From assembly GCF_018986915.1 (NCBI RefSeq), contig NZ_CP076723.1:1211501-1275500 (forward strand): a DNA stretch of 64,000 nucleotides, read 5' to 3'. Positions 24,679 through 34,536 of the stretch are shown here, one piece after another. Position numbers and translations under genes: made by a program. The notes below the pieces were generated by a model that ran no database searches, was not told the origin of the DNA, and saw only the letters and a list, made by a program, of their open reading frames with translations. The DNA comes from Geomonas oryzisoli (GTDB lineage Bacteria; Desulfobacterota; Desulfuromonadia; Geobacterales; Geobacteraceae). Every line of letters begins with the position of its first letter. The stretch's first letter is position 1.

Positions 24679-26688
24679 ATGGAAAGACCGTTACTCGAAC
24701 TTTCCGGGGTGGGACGCCGTTTCCCCGCGGGGGGGCAGGAAATCCCGGTTCTCAAAGGGATCGACCTGGTCATAACCAGAGGCGAGATGGTCGCGATCGT
24801 GGGCGCATCGGGATCGGGGAAATCGACGCTCATGAACATCCTCGGCTGCCTCGATCGCCCCAGCGAGGGGAGTTACCGGATCAACGGCAGGGATATCGGC
24901 GAGCTCTCAGGCGACGAACTGGCGCGGCTGCGCAGGGAACACTTCGGCTTCATCTTCCAGCGCTACCACCTGCTGCCGCACCTGGACGCCGTCCGCAACG
25001 CCGAGATCCCAGCGGTGTACGCCGGCTGGGACAAGGAGAAAAGGCGCACGCGGGCGAGGGAACTGCTGGCGCGCCTTGGGCTCGGCGACCGGCTCGATCA
25101 CCGCCCGAATCAGCTCTCCGGCGGGCAGCAGCAGCGGGTCAGCATCGCGCGTGCGCTCATGAACGGCGGCGATGTCATCCTTGCCGACGAGCCCACCGGC
25201 GCCCTCGACAGCAAAAGCGGCCAGGAGATGTTGGACATCCTCCACGAGCTGCACGGCCGCGGGCATACCGTCATCCTGGTTACCCACGACATGGAGGTGG
25301 CCGGCCACGCAGCGAGGATCATCGAGATCCGGGACGGCGAGATCGTCCGTGACCAGGCAAATCCTGCGGCACCAAGGGGAGCGCAAGGTGAGGACGCAGG
25401 CGAGGCGTTCGGCGATGCGGACGGCGATGCGGACGGCGACGCGGACGGGGCAAGGGAAAGCGGGAAGGCCGCCGGCAGCCCCCTTGCCGCCCCGTGGGGG
25501 CGCTTCGTCGAAGCCTTCAAGATGGCGCTCATCGCGATGGCGTCGCACCGCATGCGGACGCTCCTGACCATGCTCGGCATCGTCATCGGCATCACCTCCG
25601 TCGTTTCCGTGGTGGCGCTGGGGCAGGGGGCGCGGCAGAAGGTGATCAACGATATCAGCGCCATGGGGACCAACGTGATCGACATCAACCCGGGCAAGGA
25701 CTGGGGCGACGAGGACGCATCGGGCGTTCATACCCTGGTCGCTTCCGACCTGGAGGCGCTCAAGGGGCAGGGGTACATCGACAGCGCCACCCCCTCGACA
25801 GGCGGGACGCAGCTGCTTCGTTACCGCAACGTCACCGCCAACGCCTCGGTGAACGGCGTGGGCGATCAGTACTTCCGCGTCCGGGGGTACCAGATGGCAC
25901 GAGGGATCTCCTTCGATGCCGGCGACGTGAAGCGGCAGGCGCAGGTGGTGGTGATAGATCCCAACAGCGCCAAGAAGTTCTTCGGCAGCGAGGACCCCAT
26001 CGGCAAGGTGATGTTGCTCGGCACGCTGCCGTGCCGCGTCATAGGCGTAACCCAGGCCAAGGACGGCCCTTTCGGCAACAGCCAGAACCTCGAGGTGTGG
26101 ATTCCGTACAGCGCGGCCATGGGGAGGCTGCTCGGGCAGCAGCATTTCAACTCGATAACCGTGCGCATCCGCGAGGGGATCTCGAATCAGGTCGCCGAGC
26201 AGAGCATCACCAAGCTCCTCACGCAGCGCCACGGCCGCAAGGACTTCTACACCAACAGCAGCGACAGCATCATGAAGACGGTCAACAAGACCACCACGAC
26301 CCTCGCCCTGATGATCTCCGCCATCGCCGTGATCTCCCTCGTGGTCGGCGGCATCGGCGTCATGAACATCATGCTGGTGTCGGTGACCGAGCGGACCCAC
26401 GAGATCGGCATCAGGATGGCGGTTGGTGCGCGGCAGGACGACATCATGCAGCAGTTCCTGATCGAGTCGGTGCTGGTGTGCCTGATCGGCGGCATGATCG
26501 GTGTCGTTTTATCCTACGGCGTCGGCGTCATCTTCCGGCTCTTCGTGACGAGCTTTGCCATGGAGTTTTCCCTGGTATCGATCGTCTCCGCCTTCGCCTG
26601 TTCCACCTTCATAGGCGTCGTGTTCGGGTTCCTCCCCGCGCGCAACGCGGCACGTCTGGACCCGATAGAAGCCTTGGCAAGGGAGTAA
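24679..26688 (+). CDS. macB: MacB-like ABC transporter, fused ATPase and permease
   Basis: The 669-residue protein is close to MacB length. The N-terminal ATPase (about 1-225) has Walker A GASGSGKST, signature LSGGQQQRVSIARAL and Walker B VILADEPTGALDS. An acidic low-complexity linker with repeated DADGDADG (about 235-260) precedes the first membrane helix (about 290). A large periplasmic domain and three C-terminal helices (from about 535, VVGGIGVMNIMLVSVTERT) follow. Substrates could be macrolides, lipoproteins or peptides; none is indicated. The linker is unusually long and Asp-rich. Confidence 0.93.
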   Translation: MERPLLELSGVGRRFPAGGQEIPVLKGIDLVITRGEMVAIVGASGSGKSTLMNILGCLDRPSEGSYRINGRDIGELSGDELARLRREHFGFIFQRYHLLPHLDAVRNAEIPAVYAGWDKEKRRTRARELLARLGLGDRLDHRPNQLSGGQQQRVSIARALMNGGDVILADEPTGALDSKSGQEMLDILHELHGRGHTVILVTHDMEVAGHAARIIEIRDGEIVRDQANPAAPRGAQGEDAGEAFGDADGDADGDADGARESGKAAGSPLAAPWGRFVEAFKMALIAMASHRMRTLLTMLGIVIGITSVVSVVALGQGARQKVINDISAMGTNVIDINPGKDWGDEDASGVHTLVASDLEALKGQGYIDSATPSTGGTQLLRYRNVTANASVNGVGDQYFRVRGYQMARGISFDAGDVKRQAQVVVIDPNSAKKFFGSEDPIGKVMLLGTLPCRVIGVTQAKDGPFGNSQNLEVWIPYSAAMGRLLGQQHFNSITVRIREGISNQVAEQSITKLLTQRHGRKDFYTNSSDSIMKTVNKTTTTLALMISAIAVISLVVGGIGVMNIMLVSVTERTHEIGIRMAVGARQDDIMQQFLIESVLVCLIGGMIGVVLSYGVGVIFRLFVTSFAMEFSLVSIVSAFACSTFIGVVFGFLPARNAARLDPIEALARE

Positions 26689-26804
26689 AGAGGAGCGGGG
26701 GCAGGGGGGAGCCGCGGTAGCCGCAGCATCCTGAGCTGCAACGCGAAGGGTGGAAGCTGGATGGAGCTGAGAAGAAGGCTATCTTCAGGACGGTGAAGGA
26801 CAAA

Positions 26805-28214
26805 ATGGAACAGCCATGCATAGTGAAAAAAGTGGGGCTCGTCGGCGTCGCCATGGCGGCGACGCTGTTCCTTGGCGGGTGCGGTGGCCTTCTGCCGCGC
26901 AGCAACTACACGACTCCCGCCGTGGAGCTTCCCGGCAACTGGCGGGAGCAGACCACGACTGGGACGACGGTTGCCAACGGGCAAAAATGGTGGAGTGGGT
27001 TCAACGACGCGGTGCTGAGCGGGCTCATCGAGCGGGCGCTCAAGAGCAACAACGACCTGGCCGCGGCCGCGATCAGGGTGCGCCGGGCGCAGCTCAACGC
27101 GAAGCTGACCGGCACCAACCTGGCCCCGTCGGCAGGCGTGTCGGCCACCAGCAGCTATTCGCGGTACTTCGCCGGGGGGAGGAGCACCAAGTCCGGCGGT
27201 GTCACCGGCACCGTGAGTTATGAGGTGGACCTCTGGGGCAAACTCGCCGCCGCCCGTGACGTGAGCAGTTTCGAAGCCGAGGCGACGGAAGCTGATCGCC
27301 AGAGCACGGCGCTCGCGCTGATCGGCACGGCTGCCACCGATTACTGGCAGATCGCCTATCTGAACGAGCGTATCTCCAGCGCCCAGGCGAGCATCGCCTA
27401 CGCGGAAAAGATCCTCGATCTGGTGCACGCGAAGTATCGCGCCGGCGCCGTATCGGCGCTGGACCAGGTGCAGGCGCGGCAGACGGTGGCATCGCAGAAG
27501 GCCGAGCTGACCCAGCTCCTGCAGCAGCGGACCGAGGCGCGCAACGCCCTCGCCATCCTTTTCGATCAGGCCCCCGAAGAGGCCGTCCCCGAGCCGCAGC
27601 GCCTGCCGGACGGACCGGTTCCTGCCGTGGCCGCGGGGCTACCGGCCGATATCCTCGCGCAGCGTCCCGACCTGCGCGCGGCGGAACAGCGGCTCAGGAA
27701 ATATCTCGCCGCCGTGGACTATACCCGGGCCAGCTACTACCCGACCTTCACCCTCACCGGAACCCTCGGCACCAGCAGCACCAGCCTCATCGAGATACTG
27801 AAGAATCCCGTTGCCGCTCTTGGCGTCGGCGCCACGCTTCCCTTCATCCAGGCGAACACGATGAAACTGAATGTGGCGCTAGCGAAGACCGACTACGAGG
27901 AGGCGGTAGCCAACTTCCGCCAGAAACTCTACTCGGCGCTCAGCGACGTCGAGAACGCGCTGTCGGCCCGGAGCCGGTACGCGGACGAGAACCGGCTGCT
28001 GGAGGAGTCCCTCGCCCTGTCGGAAAAGGCCGCATCGCTGGCAGAGGCCCGGTATCGCGCGGGGGCGACGGCGTTACAGGCCTGGCTTGATGCGCAGGAG
28101 AGCCGCCGCAGCGCGGAGAAGGCGTTGTCCGAGAACCGGCTCAACCGTCTCAAGAACTCCGTCGCCCTCTACCAGGCGATTGGCGGCGCAATGGAAGCGA
28201 AAACAGCGCAGTAA
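26805..28214 (+). CDS. NodT/OprM-type outer-membrane efflux lipoprotein
   Basis: The protein has 469 residues from ATG 26805, preceded by AAGGA; GTG 26793 sits on the upstream AGGA and is not preferred. A lipoprotein signal peptide ends LFLGGCGG, with the lipid-bearing cysteine in the GGC. Two outer-membrane-efflux repeats follow, recognisable by KWWSGFNDAVLSGLIERAL, the DLRAAEQRL region and ASYYPTFTLTG. It completes the MacA-MacB tripartite pump, 116 bp downstream of macB. Confidence 0.92.
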   Translation: MEQPCIVKKVGLVGVAMAATLFLGGCGGLLPRSNYTTPAVELPGNWREQTTTGTTVANGQKWWSGFNDAVLSGLIERALKSNNDLAAAAIRVRRAQLNAKLTGTNLAPSAGVSATSSYSRYFAGGRSTKSGGVTGTVSYEVDLWGKLAAARDVSSFEAEATEADRQSTALALIGTAATDYWQIAYLNERISSAQASIAYAEKILDLVHAKYRAGAVSALDQVQARQTVASQKAELTQLLQQRTEARNALAILFDQAPEEAVPEPQRLPDGPVPAVAAGLPADILAQRPDLRAAEQRLRKYLAAVDYTRASYYPTFTLTGTLGTSSTSLIEILKNPVAALGVGATLPFIQANTMKLNVALAKTDYEEAVANFRQKLYSALSDVENALSARSRYADENRLLEESLALSEKAASLAEARYRAGATALQAWLDAQESRRSAEKALSENRLNRLKNSVALYQAIGGAMEAKTAQ

Positions 28215-28296
28215 GCGCCGATATGGCGGTTTCGGCTAGATTCACCCCAGGTACGGCAGCGGCCGACGCTGGATTACGGAAAAGGAGGATGCGGCG

Positions 28297-28644
28297 ATGA
28301 AGAAAGGTGCCATGAAGGGATTGGCGACAGCAGTGATGGCAACGGCGTTACTGGCGGCACAGGCGTACGCCTCTACCGGTTCGGACACGGTGGAGCAGGG
28401 GAGGCGTCCCCCGCAGGAGGCCTTTGACGCCTGCCGGGGGAAGAGTGCAGGAGCGACCGTGACAATGACCACGCCCCGCGGCGACGCGATCGAGGCCGTA
28501 TGCAGGGAGATCGGCGGTGCAATGGTCGCAGTTCCCGAGCGTGGTCCCGCCGGCCCGCCCCCCGGCGACTGCGGCGACGGACATGCTCCGCCCCCGCCGG
28601 ATTGTGGTCCCGGCCCGATGCCCGGAGACGACCGTCAGCAGTGA
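28297..28644 (+). CDS. Small secreted protein, proline/glycine-rich C-terminus
   Basis: The 115-residue protein has a signal peptide of about 25 residues (GLATAVMATALLAAQAYAS) and a strong AAAGGAGG ribosome-binding site. The mature part has two cysteines in a region RPPQEAFDACRGK ... EAVCREIG, then a Pro/Gly/Asp-rich tail with PPPGDCGDG. It is co-directional with the efflux operon, 82 bp after it. Function unknown. Confidence 0.75.
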   Translation: MKKGAMKGLATAVMATALLAAQAYASTGSDTVEQGRRPPQEAFDACRGKSAGATVTMTTPRGDAIEAVCREIGGAMVAVPERGPAGPPPGDCGDGHAPPPPDCGPGPMPGDDRQQ

Positions 28645-28715
28645 CCACGTCAGCGGTATGGTTGATTGGAGTTTGTGGCCCGCCTTCGCTAAAGCTACGG
28701 CGGGGACAGCCTCCG

Positions 28716-28769
28716 CCGAAAACACAAAGGCTCCGGTTGGCGGCCTAATGGCGCGCCAGCCGGAGCCTT
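28716..28769 (-). terminator. Leftward terminator, probably the original ssrA terminator
   Basis: On the minus strand AAGGCTCCGGCTGGCG pairs with CGCCAACCGGAGCCTT and is followed by TGTGTTTT. It lies 10 bp beyond the attL copy of the ssrA 3' end, which is where the ssrA terminator would stand before insertion of the element. It can also stop rightward transcription only poorly, since no T-run follows on the plus strand. Confidence 0.75.
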
Positions 28770-28778
28770 GGCGGAGGT

Positions 28779-28798
28779 TGGTGGAGGTGGCGGGAATC
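28779..28798. repeat. attL, copy of the ssrA 3' end
   Basis: TGGTGGAGGTGGCGGGAATC is identical to 43994-44013. Beyond it the sequence diverges from tmRNA (ACATTC instead of GAACCC), marking the crossover. Confidence 0.9.
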
Positions 28799-28854
28799 AC
28801 ATTCTACACCATTGAGTTGAAATCATTGAAGAATAATCAAAAAGATGCCAAAAT

Positions 28855-28874
28855 TTGTACCCCCAGATACCCCC
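28855..28874. repeat. TTGTACCCCCAGATACCCCC, possible integrase arm site
   Basis: The same 20-mer, with one change, occurs at 43873-43892 near the other end, upstream of the integrase. Such repeats just inside both att sites are typical of tyrosine-recombinase arm-binding sites. The rest of 28799-29109 has no gene; it contains a direct repeat CGCTGCAATC at about 28881-28900. Confidence 0.55.
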
Positions 28875-29109
28875 AATTTTCGCCGCTGCAATCCGCTGCA
28901 ATCTGGGAACCTAATTCTGATCCGGAGATCATTTTCGAACTTTTTTTTCGCACCATATGCTGTGGTTCGAAGGATTTCCCCACCGGATGCAGGCAAGCCG
29001 ATTGAAATGAGCCTTAACTCATGTGGCGCAACGACATCAGGCTGACCAAAGGAACAGATCGGAAGATACCACGTTTGGGTGACCAAATATCGCATCACTT
29101 GATCTTTTT

Positions 29110-31071
29110 CTAAACGGAACTCTCTACGATTTCGAGAAGCTCCTTAGACTCACCATTAATCCGGAAACGTGCTGCTTTGCCTTTTGCACTTTCAGTCAAA
29201 GTATGGAGGCCCGCTCCGTTCAATTGCATAATGAACGGACCATACTTCAAATCGATCAGTTTTTGTCCACCGCTGCAATTTACAGCTTCGACAATGCCGA
29301 TATAGTCACCATCCAGCAGGGCAATTACTCGTGCCTTTGCTGGGGAAGGAGCCGCTTCTTGCGGTTGCGCTTGACGAGAGGCCTCTTGCTGCGCTTCATG
29401 AAGTTTGCGGATAAGTAACTTCGTGATTTCTGGGTTTCGATTCTGGTTACGATCCAACCTGAGACTTTTAATAACCTTAACTGCGTTGATGCATGCTCTA
29501 TCAAAGCCAGTCTCAAGCGTGGACAGGCTCTCAAGGAATTTCGAATCCTTTTGAATACCTGTTTTCTTGATCCAAGGTGCAATCTGCTTTTTTATCAATA
29601 GCCCTAGATGAAAAATCCAGTTTTTCATTTGTTGATCGCGAGAAAAACGTATTTTAAGTTCACTGATAATATGGCCGCACACAAAGTACAAACCAGGATA
29701 ATCGGTTTCAGAAAAAATTTCACTTGTTTCGTTCTGATTGTACTCTTGAAGAAGGTTGCCGTAGTAATAGTGAACTTTATGAGGTTCCTCCATAGCAACG
29801 GATATGAAACACTTTATGAGTTGCGGTGCGGATATTACCGATCTTTGTGGAATGTCATCGTCGTAGTCAAATTGATGAGGTCGTCTCTCATAGTAGTAGG
29901 AGAATCCTGACGATCTCATAGCATTATAAAAGTCTTCAAGAACTTTGTGATAGGGTCTAATAGTAGCAAATGCTTCTTTTGTTACATGGGATTGACTGTT
30001 GGTAGTGGCTATTATTCTCCCATATAGATCGATGTTGGTAGTTTCTATCAGCTTTACCGTTATATACATCGCATCGCTAAGATCATTTTTTCTTTCATAA
30101 AGAACATGACTTGTTTGACAGCCGTTGACTATCTGGAATCTTGAAAGTTCGAAAGTGTCACCCGATGGGATCACTTTTCCCGCAACGACTGTAACCCCAT
30201 TGTTTAGCACTGCAAATCTGTCACGCTCGTTTGGATCAAGGACTGTTTTCTGTATAGCTGAGTTCACCGGGTTAGATACACCAAGAAAATCTCTAACGTT
30301 CTCAGTGAAAAGTGCTTTATTGAGTTCTCCATTCGGTTTACAAAGCAACCTCACGTAGTCAGAACATCTCGCAACACCTAAATAGGCTGCAGTAGCACCA
30401 GGGATTTGTGGAATTGCAGTATGCCTTTGAAAAGAAAGTTTGCCGTTAATATCATTTTTTGTTGCCCTATACAAAGCAGCGATTCCGTCGCCATCATGTA
30501 TTTCTAAGCCAACATCAGAGAATTTGTACTTTTCAGCCGCGAGCGCAACTCGTTCGTTCTCGATCGCAGCCAGAATATTGCTATCAGTTAGCCGGTTTTG
30601 ACCTGCGTAAGCATAATGCAGATGGACGGACGGCAATTCACGAAGTTTTGCCGACCTCTGATACACCTCTTCCTTGATATCAAAGGCGTTAGCCAATTCA
30701 CCCGGAATTCCAGCCCGCTGATCGGTAAAAAAGGCTCGAACTGTGGCAGTGAATTTTAGATATTCACCTAAGTCAAATGAAGTAGAAGTCTTCGTTTGGA
30801 TGAAATGGAATTCGGCGTTAAATTGCTGACGTGTCAAGGATTTAGCGTCGTCAATTTCATTAACAATTACGCCACCAATGACAACAGCAACACCATCAAC
30901 ACCTGTAGCCTGACCGGTAGCTACTTTATCAAAGTCAAACGAGTCGTAGTAGTCTGTTTTCAAAATACAGTAGTTTACAAACTTCTCAAATCTGTACTCT
31001 TCGGTCTCATCTACCAAATCGAAACGACCTGAAAACTCATTCAGCATTCCCTTAAGGATGATGTTATCCAC
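29110..31071 (-). CDS. AIPR-family (abortive phage infection) protein
   Basis: The protein has 653 residues from GTG 31071, with AGGAGGAGCA in front. The central region carries the AIPR-domain pattern RDRFAVLNNGVTVVAGKV followed by FQIVNGCQTSHVLYE and ATTNSQSHVT. The N-terminus has DGVAVVIGG and FHFIQTKTS, reminiscent of a restriction-like fold. AIPR proteins are found in phage-resistance loci, some beside nucleases; the mechanism is poorly known. It is AT-richer than the chromosome and is the first cargo gene inside attL, a common place for defence genes. Confidence 0.85.
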   Translation of the reverse strand: MDNIILKGMLNEFSGRFDLVDETEEYRFEKFVNYCILKTDYYDSFDFDKVATGQATGVDGVAVVIGGVIVNEIDDAKSLTRQQFNAEFHFIQTKTSTSFDLGEYLKFTATVRAFFTDQRAGIPGELANAFDIKEEVYQRSAKLRELPSVHLHYAYAGQNRLTDSNILAAIENERVALAAEKYKFSDVGLEIHDGDGIAALYRATKNDINGKLSFQRHTAIPQIPGATAAYLGVARCSDYVRLLCKPNGELNKALFTENVRDFLGVSNPVNSAIQKTVLDPNERDRFAVLNNGVTVVAGKVIPSGDTFELSRFQIVNGCQTSHVLYERKNDLSDAMYITVKLIETTNIDLYGRIIATTNSQSHVTKEAFATIRPYHKVLEDFYNAMRSSGFSYYYERRPHQFDYDDDIPQRSVISAPQLIKCFISVAMEEPHKVHYYYGNLLQEYNQNETSEIFSETDYPGLYFVCGHIISELKIRFSRDQQMKNWIFHLGLLIKKQIAPWIKKTGIQKDSKFLESLSTLETGFDRACINAVKVIKSLRLDRNQNRNPEITKLLIRKLHEAQQEASRQAQPQEAAPSPAKARVIALLDGDYIGIVEAVNCSGGQKLIDLKYGPFIMQLNGAGLHTLTESAKGKAARFRINGESKELLEIVESSV

Positions 31072-31462
31072 TGCTCCTCCTAGTTTTAATTGAAGTCACA
31101 ACCTTGGTAATTCTAGCTCCCCCCCCTTCTGCACCGCGCAGATTGCCATATTCGAATTGGCTAGCGCGGTTAGAGGGCGCGTAGGTTAACATGTCTACTT
31201 AGCGATGTTCAATTTAATTTTTATCACCGTTTCAATTTTCAAATTACTCAAAGGACACATTAGTTGCTTTCACCTATGACAGAGGAAATAGCAGGAGGCA
31301 ATTTTTTCTAGACATCGAATGCAGGTTGAGCTTGAGACACTTGTTTAAAGAAGATCATCGGCACTTGGGGTCCGACCTTAGGATCCCATTGATTTGGACC
31401 ATAAACCACCAACCATGTAACAGCCTACAGAACCAGCGTCGGCGTCTTAACATCTTCTTTCG
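31072..31462. other. AT-rich intergenic stretch upstream of the AIPR gene
   Basis: No credible gene is visible. It presumably holds the leftward AIPR promoter. A run of C residues at 31117-31124 separates it from the AIPR ribosome-binding site. Confidence 0.4.
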
Positions 31463-32668
31463 TCAGGGAATAATCCTTATTCCTTTGGCATTTGAAGAAT
31501 ATCCGGCCTCAAGGTGAAATATTCCGTCGTATTCCCCTGTTATGTAATTTTCATCATTTTTCAACTTTTTAGCACTTACTAAATGATCTTTTATTGCTTT
31601 TAAAATTTTATGTTCTTCAGGTGTGTGTGTATTCTCAGAAACTTTTTTATGAGTGGCGAGCATATAAGCTTCTACAGTTTCAAATTTTTTGTTATCGAGG
31701 GCCGTCATGGAGCTGGTGACGTTAAACCCCTGTACTAGACCAGACAAATAAGTAGCCGCTCTAATGTTCTCACAGTATCTACGGTAAGGAGGTAAAGCAT
31801 TAGATTGGGCAAGGAACATGGTTGCCCCCGCAGCTTTAACATAATTTGGTGGTCTTCCCGTCGAAGCTTCGATAGCCACAGTTCTGCATTCGTCTAGAAA
31901 TGGCAGCGTTGAAAGTCTTTCTATATTTTTCAAGTTCAAGGCCACAGTATTAATGATAATCATAACTGTCACTGAAATACCTAAAGCACGGACAAGGGGG
32001 ACTGCGTTAGAAACATCAATGCACATGCTCAGCCATACAGTTCGTGCCCACCAAAAATACAGGAACGCTTTGCATGCAAATATCCATAACAATGAATAAC
32101 TAAATTGATTCTCATCGCCAAAATAGTTAAATATGTTGCCGAAGAAAACATGGTCTATAACAATATTTAAAACTTCTATTGGTACGAATAAGAAACTGGC
32201 ATACGCTACAGATTTGAGTATAAGCTCATAGCTTACATCTTTACCGGTCGAATTTATCATATGCTTTACCAAAATGCAGAAAATTATTGTCCCGCACACA
32301 ATTCCAAACATTGTTAAAATTGTATCGTCAACTTTTGTGTCTTTAGATATCACGAGGTTCACGATTTTAGTACTAAACCCATACAGATTTCCAAAACTTC
32401 GAATGACTGCCGTCAATAAAAGATTTATACAAAAAAATAAAAGGGGAGATATTGTTTCTGAAGACTTTGATACACACAAGGTTCTTTTTGGAAAAAAACA
32501 AAAACCGATCAGATTTTTGCTGTAATTTATCAACACGGCATCAACAAACTTTATCAGGCTAAAGACTTTATTTTCTATTTCGCTTTTTGACCACACTTTA
32601 TTTCCCCATAATGTACTTCCAATTAAGACCTTACGCCTTCCCGACAAACTTCTTTCTCTGCAGCACAT
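31463..32668 (-). CDS. AT-rich polytopic membrane protein of unknown function
   Basis: The frame has 401 codons; the start is uncertain because no clear ribosome-binding site precedes 32668. It has about five hydrophobic segments between residues 75 and 255 (LLFFCINLLLTAVI, MFGIVCGTIIFCILV, SFLFVPIEVLNIVI, LLWIFACKAFLYFWW, VTVMIIINTVALNL). A soluble C-terminal part of about 140 residues follows. Base composition is far lower in GC than the host. It lies 391 bp upstream of the AIPR gene on the same strand. I recognise no family. Confidence 0.65.
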   Translation of the reverse strand: MCCRERSLSGRRKVLIGSTLWGNKVWSKSEIENKVFSLIKFVDAVLINYSKNLIGFCFFPKRTLCVSKSSETISPLLFFCINLLLTAVIRSFGNLYGFSTKIVNLVISKDTKVDDTILTMFGIVCGTIIFCILVKHMINSTGKDVSYELILKSVAYASFLFVPIEVLNIVIDHVFFGNIFNYFGDENQFSYSLLWIFACKAFLYFWWARTVWLSMCIDVSNAVPLVRALGISVTVMIIINTVALNLKNIERLSTLPFLDECRTVAIEASTGRPPNYVKAAGATMFLAQSNALPPYRRYCENIRAATYLSGLVQGFNVTSSMTALDNKKFETVEAYMLATHKKVSENTHTPEEHKILKAIKDHLVSAKKLKNDENYITGEYDGIFHLEAGYSSNAKGIRIIP

Positions 32669-32939
32669 TGAGTTCGTGCAGGGGCATATTATTTAAGATT
32701 TTCCCTTTGTTCTGCCCGAAATTTCGAACCTGTAGCTCATCGCGTCCAATCTGCTTTTGGTTCTTGAACTCGGGCGCGATTTCAATCGTCTCCTAGGCAT
32801 GCGCAGCATACCATGTAACGTTAATGAACAACAATAATAAATTGCTCCTGTGGCTGACATTGGAATGCTGATATTTTTTGTTAAATTGCGCCAATGCACC
32901 ACGTTGGATCACACACCATAGCCTTTCGCTGACCGGAGG

Positions 32940-33168
32940 GATGGCAATGATGTCTGTTTCACCGGGGATGGCCGCAGGGCAAGCTGGCGGGTACTTCTCA
33001 GGGAAGATTACTACCTGGGCGGCATCGAGGAGGGGAGCAGCCACTGGTACGGCCGTGGAGCGAAGGTGCTGGGGCTCGACGGTCCGGTCGCGAAGGAGGA
33101 GTTCCGCACGCTCTGCCGTGGGGAGGACCCGGAGGGGAACCGGATCGTCGCCCCCATGTCAGCGATGA
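32940..33168 (+). pseudogene. MobF (TrwC/TraI) relaxase, 5' fragment, cut by IS21
   Basis: In the frame after a start-proximal shift the sequence reads REDYYLGGIEEGSSHWYGRG, then AKVLGLDGPVAKEEF and GEDPEGNRIVAPMS. This is the opening of a TrwC-type relaxase (YYLGG, WYGRGA, LGL-G-V, EF). It is broken by the IS21 element at 33169, and the reading continues in altered form at 35365. A second decayed copy lies at 38196-39897. Confidence 0.75.
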
Positions 33169-33229
33169 TGTAAAAATACCCCCCTGTGGTAATTGAAAAG
33201 TACCCCCCTCACATCACAGGGAGGGGAAA

Positions 33230-34525
33230 ATGATTCACCCAGGAGAGCTTCAGGTGCAAGATGCCCTTCAGCAGACTGTCATGCTGGAGGGGACCATGGT
33301 CGACAGAAACAAGTACGGAGCGATCCGAGAGCTTGCCCGGCTTGGAACCGCTAAGAAGGAGATCGCCAGGCAGTTGGAGGTGACCGTCAAAACGGTACGT
33401 CGTGCCCTCAAGAAGCCGCAGTGGGAGCCGTACCAGCGACCGAAGCCAACAGACACTGTGCTTTCGCAATTCGATGAATGGGCCACCTCCCGTGCTGAGG
33501 AGGTTAATTTCAACGCTGCCATCTTGTTCCGCGAACTCAAGGAGAAGGGCTACACCGGCGGATACGAGATGGTAAAGCTGTTGGTGCGCCCCCTGCGCGA
33601 GGAGTTCCAGCAGCGAGTGGATGCCGTAATGCGGTTTGAGACCGGTCCCGGAAAGCAGGGGCAGGTGGATTGGGGCAGCGCCCAAGTCTGGCTCGGCGAC
33701 CAAAGAGTCCGCATCCACTTCTTTGCCATGGTCCTCGGCTACTCTCGCAGGCTCTTCGCTCGCGCATACCTTGATGAGCGCCTGCCGACTCTTCTGGCAG
33801 CCCACCAGGAGGCTTTCGCATGGTTTGGTGGCCGCCCTTCAGAACTGCTCTATGACAATCCAAAGACCATCGTTACCGACCATACGGCCAGCGTACTCAC
33901 CCTCAACACAAAGTTCGCCGACTTTGCCGGCCACTTCGGTTTCGATCCACGGCTTTGTCGGCCTCACCGCCCCCAGACCAAGGGGAAAATCGAGTCGGGC
34001 GTGAAGTACATCAAGGGAAACTTCCTGCCCGGGCGCCGTTTCATCGACCTCGACCACCTGAACCGGGAACTGGAAAAGTGGATTGTCGAAGTCGCCGATG
34101 TCCGCATCCATGGGACCACCGGATGCCGTCCCGCCGAGAGATTCTCGGAGGAGAAGCTCATCGACGTCAATTCTGTGCCGCCTTACCGACTGGAGACGGC
34201 CCTCACGCGCAAGGTGGCCAGAGACTGCATGATAACCTTCGGCGCCAACCGTTATTCAGTGCCGTGGCGGTTCGCTGGGCAAACGGTTCAGATTGAGCTG
34301 TGGGGTGACGAGATCCGAATCCTGCAGGGCGAGGAGGTCATCGCCACGCATCAAAAGCTCGTCGGGACCGGCAAACAGCGCATCAATCCGGCTCACTTCC
34401 AGGGACTCTTCACCGACCGGCTGGAAAAGAAAAAAGAAGAGCCGCCGCGCTTCGATCCGTGGTGGAAGGATGAGGAGGTCATGATCCGCGACCTCGACAT
34501 CTACGACCACGTAGCGAACATGTGA
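33230..34525 (+). CDS. istA: IS21-family transposase IstA
   Basis: The 431-residue protein has an N-terminal helix-turn-helix (KYGAIRELARLGTAKKEIAR) and a DDE integrase core. The acidic residues lie in QGQVDWG, LYDNPKTIV and the later RPQTKGKIESGVKYIKG (E). A mu-type beta-barrel follows near the C-terminus. It appears intact. AGGGAGGGG precedes the start. istB follows 11 bp later. Confidence 0.95.
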   Translation: MIHPGELQVQDALQQTVMLEGTMVDRNKYGAIRELARLGTAKKEIARQLEVTVKTVRRALKKPQWEPYQRPKPTDTVLSQFDEWATSRAEEVNFNAAILFRELKEKGYTGGYEMVKLLVRPLREEFQQRVDAVMRFETGPGKQGQVDWGSAQVWLGDQRVRIHFFAMVLGYSRRLFARAYLDERLPTLLAAHQEAFAWFGGRPSELLYDNPKTIVTDHTASVLTLNTKFADFAGHFGFDPRLCRPHRPQTKGKIESGVKYIKGNFLPGRRFIDLDHLNRELEKWIVEVADVRIHGTTGCRPAERFSEEKLIDVNSVPPYRLETALTRKVARDCMITFGANRYSVPWRFAGQTVQIELWGDEIRILQGEEVIATHQKLVGTGKQRINPAHFQGLFTDRLEKKKEEPPRFDPWWKDEEVMIRDLDIYDHVANM

Positions 34526-34536
34526 GGGGGTGACCA

